Shown: positions 1 to 7,310 of the stretch, one piece after another | How the letters are laid out: each line of letters starts with the position of its first letter | Position numbering within the stretch: position 1 is the stretch's first letter | Source of the DNA: Chitinophagaceae bacterium | Lineage (GTDB): Bacteria > Bacteroidota > Bacteroidia > Chitinophagales > Chitinophagaceae | Direction: 5' to 3' | Assembly (NCBI GenBank): GCA_017307755.1 | Contig: JAFKGQ010000015.1 | Coordinates: 1 to 64,000 of the forward strand | Length of the DNA: 64,000 nucleotides | The notes under the pieces: model-generated | The model's database searches: none | The model's input: only the letters and a program-made list of their open reading frames with translations | Told to the model about the DNA's origin: nothing | Translations under genes and position numbers: made by a program

Positions 1-1401
1 CCGGGTGAGATAGGGAATGTGTTGCTGGAGAGTGGCCTGGTTCGTCAGGCGGTGGTGGTGGCGCGGGGGGATGCGCGGGGGATGTTGCGGTTGGTGGGGT
101 ATGTGGTACCGGAGGGGGTGCTGGACAAGGGCGGGCTGGTGGAGTATTTGAAGGGCCGGTTGCCGGCGTATATGGTGCCGGTGGTATGGGTGGAGTTGGA
201 GGAGCTACCGTTGAACAGCAATGGGAAGGTGGATAAGCGGCGGTTGCCGGATGTGGGGGATGAGCCCAGGGAAGGGTATGAGGCGCCGCGGACGGAGATG
301 GAGGGTTTGCTGGCGGGGATATGGGGGGAGGTGTTGGGTGTAGATCGGGTAGGGGTCAGGGATAATTTTTTTGATCTTGGAGGGAACTCACTTGTCATGT
401 TGCCTTTGTTGAGCAAGATCAGAGGGGTGTCGGAGAGGGTATCCTTAAAAGACCTCTTCGTGTATCAGACCATTGAGCGTCTTGCTGCATGGATGGATAA
501 AAATGCAGGCGGGGGCAGCCGGAGGGAAACCGGTCTGGTGTCGGGAGGGCATCTTATTTCATTACATGAAGGGGATAGTAGCGCAACGTTGTTCATTGTT
601 CCGGGGTCGCAAGGTTTTAGCGATGGTTATGACGAGCTGGCAAAGGCATTTGGAGACAGGCATGCCGTCTATGGCATACAAATGATGGGAAGCCGTGAAG
701 GGGAAGAGCCTATCAGGGATATACCCGAAATAGCAAAGCAAAATATTCGATGGATAAAAACAGTGCAGCCCGATGGGCCGTACAGGTTTGTAGCACATTG
801 TTTTGGGGCGCATGTAGCGTATGAAATGACCAGACAGCTGGAAAGCGGGGGAGAGGAGGTAGCATTTACGGCATTGCTGGATATTTCAGTGGATCTCGAC
901 AGGCTGGGCATCACTGGGACTGTTATCCCTCTTGAATGCATGATGACCACGCTCCGTCGCCTTTTATATGCTTTTGGATTTATGGAGGATTGGGGTGATG
1001 AAGGGCTGGCGTGGATGGGTGAGTTCAGTGCGAGGCTGGAGGCCATACCGGAAGATGACAGGCCGGCTGTGATAGGCAGGTGTTTGCGTGATCGTTATCC
1101 TCAAAGACAGGAGATGGTGGATTTTATCATGCGGTTGTTCAACCTGGAGATGACCAATATACTGGTGAATTATGTGCCGTCGGGAAGGATAGTATCTCCG
1201 CTGGTGATAGTCAGGGCGGAGGAGGAGGACTGGCATGGATATGGAGAAAGCTTGGGGTGGCATGCATTTTCGGATAAGTGCCATGTGATGACTGCGCCTG
1301 GTACGCATGATTCGATGGTGCGGAGTGCCCATGCGATAGTGTTGGTACAGCGTCTGTTGAAAATAATTGAGGAGTTCGTCATTCGGAGCGAAGGCTTTTG
1401 A
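1..1401 (+). CDS. Nonribosomal peptide synthetase, C-terminal part (A tail - PCP - thioesterase with Cys nucleophile)
   Basis: The gene is cut by the left edge and is open from base 1 in frame. The first 240 bases encode the C-terminal subdomain of an adenylation domain, ending in core A10 (NGKVDKRRLP) with its catalytic Lys. A carrier domain follows (DNFFDLGGNSL; Ser is the phosphopantetheine site). The last 270 residues are a type I thioesterase of the alpha/beta hydrolase fold. The usual G-x-S-x-G is replaced by AHCFGA, so the nucleophile position is Cys (codon 799-801). The likely Asp (880-882, ALLDIS) and His (1306-1308, GTHDS) partners are present. Thioesterases release the finished peptide by hydrolysis or cyclisation; Cys variants are known in a few NRPS. 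The end overlaps the convergent permease gene by 23 bp. Which peptide this synthetase makes cannot be told from the window. Confidence 0.95.
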   Translation, partial: PGEIGNVLLESGLVRQAVVVARGDARGMLRLVGYVVPEGVLDKGGLVEYLKGRLPAYMVPVVWVELEELPLNSNGKVDKRRLPDVGDEPREGYEAPRTEMEGLLAGIWGEVLGVDRVGVRDNFFDLGGNSLVMLPLLSKIRGVSERVSLKDLFVYQTIERLAAWMDKNAGGGSRRETGLVSGGHLISLHEGDSSATLFIVPGSQGFSDGYDELAKAFGDRHAVYGIQMMGSREGEEPIRDIPEIAKQNIRWIKTVQPDGPYRFVAHCFGAHVAYEMTRQLESGGEEVAFTALLDISVDLDRLGITGTVIPLECMMTTLRRLLYAFGFMEDWGDEGLAWMGEFSARLEAIPEDDRPAVIGRCLRDRYPQRQEMVDFIMRLFNLEMTNILVNYVPSGRIVSPLVIVRAEEEDWHGYGESLGWHAFSDKCHVMTAPGTHDSMVRSAHAIVLVQRLLKIIEEFVIRSEGF

Positions 1402-3763
1402 CGGGGTTGGCCAGCGCTGCCTTGATGGCCTGGAAGCTCACGGTCAGGATAGTAATGAGCAGGGACCCCAGCGCTGCTAGGGCAAAGATCCACCAGGACA
1501 TCGAGGTATGGTAGGCGTAATTTAACAGCCAGCCGTGCATAAAGAGGAAGGCGACCGGCATTGCGATGAGGAGTGCAATGGTGACCAGCAGTAAAAATTC
1601 TCTGGACAACAGTCCCCATATGCTGAACAGCGAGGCCCCCAGGACCTTTCTTACGCCGATCTCCTTTACCCTTCGTTCTGTCATGAAGGAGGCCATCCCG
1701 AAGAGGCCGAGACAGCTGATGAAGATGGCGAGGATAGTGAAGAAACCTGCCAGCTTGCCGATGCGTACTTCGTCGTCGAATCTTTTTGCGTATTGCCCGT
1801 CGACGAACTGAAAATTGAAAGCCACGGATGGATCGTAATTATTGAAAACGGCGGAAATTTTATCCAGGGCTTTTGAGGGAGGCATCTGCCGGGTAATCCG
1901 AAGCGTGACGACAAGACTTACGTTACCTGTCATGTTAAAGATGGATGGGTTCACGGGCCGGTAGGGGGATTCGAATATAATATCCCTGATGACGCCTATG
2001 ACCTTGTATGGCCGGCCGTGCCATTCGATGGTTTCGCCGATGGGATGTTGGAACCCCATGATCCTGACGGCTGCCTGGTTTAGGATGAATGCAGAGGAGT
2101 CGCTGGGGTATTCCGGCGAGAAGTCCCTTCCTTCCACGATCTGCCATCCGATGGTCTTCCCGTATTCGTAGCTGACATTATTGAATGGGAAGATGATAGA
2201 GAGGCCCGGGTCTTTGTCTTTCCAATACAATTCTGTGACGTCCACGTTCCAGTCGATGGTGGAGTTGGAGGAAAGGGCCATGTCGTCGATGACACCGGAT
2301 TGTTTCAGTTCGTTGCGTATGGCATAGAAGTGATTGCTGATCTGGGGGGTGAGGTCTGTGGTGATCAGTCCGTCACTGTCGTAGCCTAGCGGGCGGTCTT
2401 TGGCATATTTTATCTGCCGGAATACGATGATGGTGCAGATGATCAGGACAACGGATACGGTGAACTGCAGTACAACCAGTATTTTTCTGGGGAGTGATGC
2501 TGACCGGCCGGGCCGGAAGGTGCCTTTCAGCACTTTTACCGCCTGGAAGGAGGAGAGGTAGAGGGCCGGGTAGCTGCCGGCTATGAGTCCGGTGAACAGG
2601 CTGAAGAGGATGCCTGCGATCCAGAAAACGGGGTTGCTCCATGGGATGGACATTTTTTTCTCCGCCAGTCCGTTGAAGGAGGGTAGTACCAGTAGTAACA
2701 GGGCGAGCGCCAGCACGAAGGAGAATGCCGCCACGAGGATGGATTCGCAGAAGAACTGGCCGATGAGCTGGCCTCTGAGGGAGCCGATGGCCTTGCGTAT
2801 ACCTACTTCCTTCGCCCGTCGTTCGCTGCGGGCGGTGGACAGGTTCATAAAATTGATACAGGCCAGTACCAGGACGAAGACGCCTATCATCCCGAACATC
2901 CAGACATATTTTATCTTCCCGCCTACATTGACTCCATTTTTAAATTCACCGTAGAGGTGCCATTTCCGCATGGGGTGTAAGAATACGATGGGTTTGAACA
3001 GTGCGACGCTGGTGCTCTTCATATGTCTTGCGCGCAAGTCCTTCATTTTTTCCGAAACTTTTTCCATATCTACCTTCTCCGCCAATTGCACATAGGTAGC
3101 CCAGTTGTTACTGGACCAGGGATCCGACATGGCTTTCAGGGAAGGGTTCATTGCCAGGTATAACTTCCAGGGTGCGATGAACAAAAGGTCCTTGAAATCC
3201 GAGTTGTCGGGGATATCTTTGTATACGCCTGTAACGGTGACATTCTCCTGGTTGTCTATTTTCAAGACTTTTCCAATAGGGTCTTTCTTTCCAAAGATGG
3301 TCTGCGCCAGCGACTCCGACAGGAGTATGGACGACTGATTGCCAAGGCCCGACCGGCTGCCTCTGATCATCTGCAGGCTGAGCATTTCTGGCGTTTCGGC
3401 ATCCATGTAATTGCCCATCTTCATGAAATTATCATTTCCGTATTTCAGGACGTGACTCCCGGGTAATGTAGACATTACCACATATTTGAACTGGCTACCG
3501 TACTCACTTTTGATGACGTCTCCTAAGTGATAAGGATTATAGATCAGAGAATATCTCTCATTATTGTAGGTGGCATGCTGCATGACCTGTGCGATCCGGT
3601 CATGATTGCGGTGATATTTATTGAAGGATAGCTCATCATATATCCATAGTCCTATAAGTAAGGCTACTGCCATTCCCACGGAGAGCCCTATGATATTGAT
3701 GAAGGAGTGGGCTTTGTCTTTCAGCATGCTGCGAAGTGCGATCCGGAAATAGTTCTTTAACAT
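1379..3763 (-). CDS. MacB/FtsX-like ABC transporter permease
   Basis: This 794-residue membrane protein has the layout of the large Bacteroidota permeases. An N-terminal membrane helix (about residues 20-42) is followed by a periplasmic MacB-type domain, and then FtsX blocks of three helices near residues 285-430 and at the C-terminus. FtsX hallmarks are visible: 'NLSTARSERRAKEVGIRKAIG' in the first half and 'MTERRVKEIGVRKVLGA' in the second. No ATPase gene is adjacent, so the partner is presumably encoded elsewhere. The family works in mechanotransmission for export or lipoprotein transfer; the cargo is unknown. It lies between two NRPS loci on the opposite strand, so a role in peptide export or self-protection is possible but only inferred. 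The ATG at 3763 gives the typical MLKNYFRIALR start. Confidence 0.92.
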   Translation of the reverse strand: MLKNYFRIALRSMLKDKAHSFINIIGLSVGMAVALLIGLWIYDELSFNKYHRNHDRIAQVMQHATYNNERYSLIYNPYHLGDVIKSEYGSQFKYVVMSTLPGSHVLKYGNDNFMKMGNYMDAETPEMLSLQMIRGSRSGLGNQSSILLSESLAQTIFGKKDPIGKVLKIDNQENVTVTGVYKDIPDNSDFKDLLFIAPWKLYLAMNPSLKAMSDPWSSNNWATYVQLAEKVDMEKVSEKMKDLRARHMKSTSVALFKPIVFLHPMRKWHLYGEFKNGVNVGGKIKYVWMFGMIGVFVLVLACINFMNLSTARSERRAKEVGIRKAIGSLRGQLIGQFFCESILVAAFSFVLALALLLLVLPSFNGLAEKKMSIPWSNPVFWIAGILFSLFTGLIAGSYPALYLSSFQAVKVLKGTFRPGRSASLPRKILVVLQFTVSVVLIICTIIVFRQIKYAKDRPLGYDSDGLITTDLTPQISNHFYAIRNELKQSGVIDDMALSSNSTIDWNVDVTELYWKDKDPGLSIIFPFNNVSYEYGKTIGWQIVEGRDFSPEYPSDSSAFILNQAAVRIMGFQHPIGETIEWHGRPYKVIGVIRDIIFESPYRPVNPSIFNMTGNVSLVVTLRITRQMPPSKALDKISAVFNNYDPSVAFNFQFVDGQYAKRFDDEVRIGKLAGFFTILAIFISCLGLFGMASFMTERRVKEIGVRKVLGASLFSIWGLLSREFLLLVTIALLIAMPVAFLFMHGWLLNYAYHTSMSWWIFALAALGSLLITILTVSFQAIKAALANPVKSLRSE

Positions 3764-3801
3764 AAGGCAAGGTTTTCAGCTGACTGAAAGTTAAAATTAT
3801 T

Positions 3802-3831
3802 TTGTCTTAATGTTCTTTTTTTTTAAATTTG
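3802..3831 (+). promoter_or_regulatory. Consensus Bacteroidota promoter of the biosynthetic operon
   Basis: TTG at 3802-3804 and TAAATTTG at 3824-3831 are separated by exactly 19 bases. This matches the Bacteroidota housekeeping promoter consensus TTG-N19-TAnnTTTG. Transcription would start near 3838 and leave a leader of about 105 nt before the first gene at 3944. No other promoter this good was seen before any gene of the operon, which fits one long transcript. Confidence 0.6.
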
Positions 3832-3845
3832 ATCAAGTCTGATCA
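3830..3845. promoter_or_regulatory. Tandem TGATCA palindromes, possible operator
   Basis: Two copies of TGATCA start at 3830 and 3840, one helical turn apart, and sit on the predicted start site of the operon promoter. They also lie between this promoter and a possible -7 element for the divergent permease (CAAAGATA at 3858-3865, read on the minus strand). The placement fits a regulator that controls one or both directions. The regulator is unknown, and short palindromes like this can arise by chance. Confidence 0.3.
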
Positions 3846-3943
3846 ATCTGTTGCTGTCAAAGATAACTGTGTTTTTGCCATAGCGGTAGCTTTATCATTA
3901 CTCTCTCTTTTTTCATTTTTCCATCGTCATAGAAGATTAATAA

Positions 3944-4426
3944 ATGCTGAGCGAGCATGCTGTGTCATTGGTGGACAGGCTTGTCGAACTGGATGATTCG
4001 ACGACGTTGTTTCTTGAATCCATCAGAGGAGACACTTTGAAAGTGATGATGGAATCCCAGGAGGAGAACGGACCACCTGGTCATCGTATCATCAGGAGGG
4101 TGGTGAGGCTCTACTTTGACGAGCCCGACCGTCCTGTATTGTATTGTACAAGTTTTATCAATAGGGATCTTCTTACGGAAGAAGAGTATCATGCTCTTAT
4201 GGAAGAGTTCCTGCCGATGGGCATAGTATTTCATTCCTTCAACAGTGTGCGGTCCATCAAGAAAAGAAGGATCTCCGTCAGCAACGAGATCGACCCCCTG
4301 CTGGCTGCGGCCCTGTATGTACAGTCTACCATCGTGTTCACTAAGTGTTATGACTACTGGGTGGGCGACCGGGAGATCGGCGTCATCTATGAGTCATTTA
4401 ATGAGGAATCCCTTATGCGCATATGA
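3944..4426 (+). CDS. Chorismate pyruvate-lyase-like (UbiC/DUF98-type) protein
   Basis: A 160-residue protein, first gene of the operon. It lines up by eye with UbiC along its whole length: DDSTTLFLES...LKVMM resembles the N-terminal strand block, RRVVRLYFD holds an Arg where UbiC has its substrate-binding Arg, and the closing VIYESF has the Glu where UbiC has its catalytic Glu. UbiC splits chorismate into 4-hydroxybenzoate and pyruvate. That role fits the neighbours: the next gene, overlapping by 4 bp, is an aryl/acyl-AMP ligase, and a free carrier protein follows. The likely job is to supply a hydroxybenzoate starter. Identity is remote, so a different chorismate-derived product or a non-enzymatic relative remains possible. 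Confidence 0.65.
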   Translation: MLSEHAVSLVDRLVELDDSTTLFLESIRGDTLKVMMESQEENGPPGHRIIRRVVRLYFDEPDRPVLYCTSFINRDLLTEEEYHALMEEFLPMGIVFHSFNSVRSIKKRRISVSNEIDPLLAAALYVQSTIVFTKCYDYWVGDREIGVIYESFNEESLMRI

Positions 4427-5820
4427 GTTATCAAAAGCATCACATGATCGTTCCTGCTATCGCAGGAGGCAGCATATTGTGCGATGAGCATATAAGTGTG
4501 GATCATGACCGGATGGCCGGCATGTTGGAGGAGCTGGATATGTTGTTTGGCAGAGAGGCTGCTGGGGAGTCGTCCTGTATTGCGCTGGAGGTGGAGAACA
4601 GTGTCCGACAGGCGGTGCTCATTCTTTACCTGCTGTCGGAAAGGATAAATTTCTTTTTACGGGCGCCTGCCTCGCCCGTACATCAATCGCTGCCTTCATT
4701 CTGCGACAAGCTATTGTCTATGGACGTGGGGGTTGCTCATGAGCGGGGGGCGGCCGCGGCGGTCAGGATAAGCAGGAACCCGGAGTATATATGTCCGGGA
4801 TCGATGCATCCGCGTTCCGGCCGGGTGTTGTTTTCTTCTTCCGGCACTTCGGGGGCACCGAAATATATCTGTTATGATGGGGAGAGCCTTCTTCGCAATG
4901 CGGAGAATTGCCGCAGGAGATTTGGCCATGATGAGGATTCACGTGTGCTGGTGCCTGTACCCATCAGCCATATGTATGGAATGGGCGCCGGCTTCCTTCC
5001 TGCTCTTATTGCGGGCGCTTCCATTTGTCTGGTGGAAAGGAATAATGTGGTCAAGCTTTATGATAAGGTGAAAAATTTTCTACCCGGGATGATCTTTATA
5101 ACACCTACGGTTGCCAGGATGATGCTGAAACTGGGTAAACAGTTGCCCGGGGAAAGGACGTATATCACCGCGGGGGAGAGCATCAGCAGGGATACCCTCA
5201 CACAATTCCGGGAGAAATTCGGGTGGGTGATCAATCTATACGGATGCACGGAGTTGGGGGCGATTGCCACCACTCCCTTTTGGCGGGAGGATGTGCAGCT
5301 GCCGCTGGAACCCCTGGACGAGGTTGCGGTACGGTTGGGAGATGACGGGAGGATATGGTGCCGGCACAATGCGGGATTTATAGGATATGCGGATGGAACG
5401 GGGCGTATAAGCCCGGGCTATCTCCCGGACGGCTGGTACGATACCCGTGACAGGGGATATGATGCCGGCAAAGGATGTTTTTCAGTAACGGGGCGGATGG
5501 ATAATTGCATCAACCGATCAGGATTCCTGGTATCTCTCGAAGAGATCGAATCGTTGCTGGAAGAGAGTATTGAGGGGATCTGCAAGGCCGTAGTGTTCGA
5601 GGGTGGCGTAGGGAATGGGATGGCAACGGGTGTCATTGCCGTCTGTGAGGTGGTGGAAGGTCATCTGCCGGACAGGGATGTTGTGAAGGCGGCCTGCAGG
5701 GATCGGATGAACAAATATCTTGTGCCTGACGATTTTTATTTCACCAGCCAGTTGCCCAGGCTGGGCAATGGGAAGCCGGACCGGCTATATCTGATCAACC
5801 ATTATAAGAATATCATTTAA
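4423..5820 (+). CDS. Acyl/aryl-AMP ligase (probable hydroxybenzoate-activating enzyme)
   Basis: A 465-residue ANL-superfamily enzyme. It has the phosphate-binding loop SSSGTSGAPK (residues 138-147), the YGCTELG motif, the hinge region (YDTRDRGY, then GRMDNCINRSGF) and the catalytic Lys in LGNGKPDR (K451). It is shorter than usual (500-550), mainly at the N-terminus, as in stand-alone ligases that load carrier proteins. The start overlaps the upstream gene by ATGA, so the two are probably translationally coupled. Inference from context: it adenylates the aromatic acid made by the UbiC-like protein and transfers it to the carrier protein encoded 11 bp downstream. CoA ligation cannot be excluded. 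Confidence 0.88.
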   Translation: MSYQKHHMIVPAIAGGSILCDEHISVDHDRMAGMLEELDMLFGREAAGESSCIALEVENSVRQAVLILYLLSERINFFLRAPASPVHQSLPSFCDKLLSMDVGVAHERGAAAAVRISRNPEYICPGSMHPRSGRVLFSSSGTSGAPKYICYDGESLLRNAENCRRRFGHDEDSRVLVPVPISHMYGMGAGFLPALIAGASICLVERNNVVKLYDKVKNFLPGMIFITPTVARMMLKLGKQLPGERTYITAGESISRDTLTQFREKFGWVINLYGCTELGAIATTPFWREDVQLPLEPLDEVAVRLGDDGRIWCRHNAGFIGYADGTGRISPGYLPDGWYDTRDRGYDAGKGCFSVTGRMDNCINRSGFLVSLEEIESLLEESIEGICKAVVFEGGVGNGMATGVIAVCEVVEGHLPDRDVVKAACRDRMNKYLVPDDFYFTSQLPRLGNGKPDRLYLINHYKNII

Positions 5821-5831
5821 AAACTTCCGTT

Positions 5832-6116
5832 ATGCAGGAACCTACTATTGGGTATATAAAAGAGAAAATAAGGGAGATACTGGTAAATGACCTGGATGCC
5901 AATATCGATCCCGCATCCTTGCGGGACGATCTCTCCCTGTATGATGATGGACTGGGGCTTGATTCCATTGCCATTATCAATTTTATTGTGCTGGTCGAGC
6001 AGAAATTCGACATTACTTTCGAAGGTGAGGAGATTAGCAGCAAGCTGTTTGGTAATATCAACAACCTGGCGGAGTTTATCGAAGTCAAACTGCGCAGTCA
6101 GGTCGACAAGGTATGA
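5832..6116 (+). CDS. Stand-alone acyl/aryl carrier protein
   Basis: A 94-residue acidic four-helix carrier protein. GLDSI holds the Ser (S45) that receives the 4'-phosphopantetheine arm. It follows the AMP ligase by 11 bp and overlaps the next gene by 4 bp (ATGA). The most economical role is to hold the aromatic starter unit made by the two upstream proteins and present it to a condensation domain of one of the two NRPS. No ketosynthase is nearby, so a fatty acid or polyketide role is less likely. Confidence 0.9.
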   Translation: MQEPTIGYIKEKIREILVNDLDANIDPASLRDDLSLYDDGLGLDSIAIINFIVLVEQKFDITFEGEEISSKLFGNINNLAEFIEVKLRSQVDKV

Positions 6117-7300
6117 GGCCGAAAGGGTTATTCTTCAGCCTGCCGTCCGTCAGTGTCTCCAGGACGTTGACGTCTGTGATAGATGGCATCGCCGCTGCCG
6201 GGTATGATATCATCTATTACAATACGGCGGATTTCCGGCCTGTGGGCGACCATGCTTTCAGCTTCAGGTCCTACCCGGAAAATTTTGAAGCGCATTACTC
6301 CGAAAAGATCAACGAGGGTATTTCTTATTTTGAGTTTGGAGAGATCCTTATCGATGCTGCCGCCGGCGTGATGGATTTTCTTGTTGGGGAGATAGCGCGG
6401 GAGCGTCCTTGTTTTGTGCTTCATTCTCATCTGGCTGTATGGGGGAAGCTGATAGCCATGCGGTATGGTCTACCTGCTGTCACTTTATTTACCACTTTTA
6501 TTCTTGACAAGCGGATCATGCTGCCTTTTTTCAGACAGCTGAATGCAGGAAAGTCCGGCGGGTTGGGCCATGTCAGCGAGGCCGTCAATGTTTACAGGAA
6601 GTGGCGTAATCTCTACGTTCGGCTGCAGCTGAAAGGCGAGCCCGATCTCTGGGATGTGTATATAAATAAGGGGCAACTGAACCTGAGCTTTATTCTTCCG
6701 TCCTTTCAGCCCCGGCGAGATATCCTGGGCCCCGAGTACCGATTCATGGGGTACCCCCTGGAGTACAATGATGAAGGAGCTAAAAAGGAATTGATATATG
6801 TGGCTATGGGCACTATTCTGAATAAGGACATAGCCTTTTATCTTTTGTGTATCGACGTACTAAAAGACCTGCAGATAGATTGTGTGTTGTCGGTAGGGGC
6901 CGCTGTCTGCATCGGAGAGCTGGGGGAGATCCCCGGGCATATAAGGGTGGAGAAGTTCACCCGTCAGCCGGAAGTACTGCAACGCAGCAGATTGTTCATC
7001 ACCAGGGGTGGGATGGCGAGTGTCCATGAGTCCGTGTATGCCCGTACACCCATGATTGTTATACCCATGATACCGGAGCAACAGCAGACGGCCGGGAAGG
7101 TGCAGGAGCTAGGTATTGGAATCCATATTCCAACGGAACAGCTCACAAGAGATCGGCTGAAAGCCGCCATCCGGGAGATACTGGACAATGAAGCCACCTA
7201 CACTGCGAGATTGGATGTCCTGTCAAAAGAGTTCCCGGTGTCACCTCCTCAAACAACCGCCTCCGAAATAGTGGATGGGTACCTGAAAAGCGTAATATAA
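6113..7300 (+). CDS. GT1 (MGT/UGT)-fold glycosyltransferase-like protein with atypical active site
   Basis: A 395-residue GT-B protein. The C-terminal nucleotide-sugar half is recognisable: FITRGGMASVHESV (residues 295-308), then a proline-rich strand and EQQQTAGKV. This corresponds to the usual THGG...DQ block of macrolide-type transferases. Three expected residues are missing. The HGH block after the first strand reads VSV (residues 13-15), the Asp of the catalytic dyad is replaced (HSH, 104-106), and the PSPG His is Arg (R298). It may be a non-catalytic relative, a helper, or an enzyme using another mechanism. It overlaps the carrier-protein gene by ATGA, so it may act on carrier-bound substrate. 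Membership of the fold is fairly sure; sugar-transfer activity is not. Confidence 0.75.
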   Translation: MRPKGLFFSLPSVSVSRTLTSVIDGIAAAGYDIIYYNTADFRPVGDHAFSFRSYPENFEAHYSEKINEGISYFEFGEILIDAAAGVMDFLVGEIARERPCFVLHSHLAVWGKLIAMRYGLPAVTLFTTFILDKRIMLPFFRQLNAGKSGGLGHVSEAVNVYRKWRNLYVRLQLKGEPDLWDVYINKGQLNLSFILPSFQPRRDILGPEYRFMGYPLEYNDEGAKKELIYVAMGTILNKDIAFYLLCIDVLKDLQIDCVLSVGAAVCIGELGEIPGHIRVEKFTRQPEVLQRSRLFITRGGMASVHESVYARTPMIVIPMIPEQQQTAGKVQELGIGIHIPTEQLTRDRLKAAIREILDNEATYTARLDVLSKEFPVSPPQTTASEIVDGYLKSVI

Positions 7301-7310
7301 TATAAGAGTA

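Noticed and set aside
3944..6116. Start of an aryl-polyene or flexirubin cluster
   Set aside because: A ligase plus carrier protein occurs there too, but no ketosynthase, dehydratase or ammonia-lyase gene is present, and NRPS genes follow instead.
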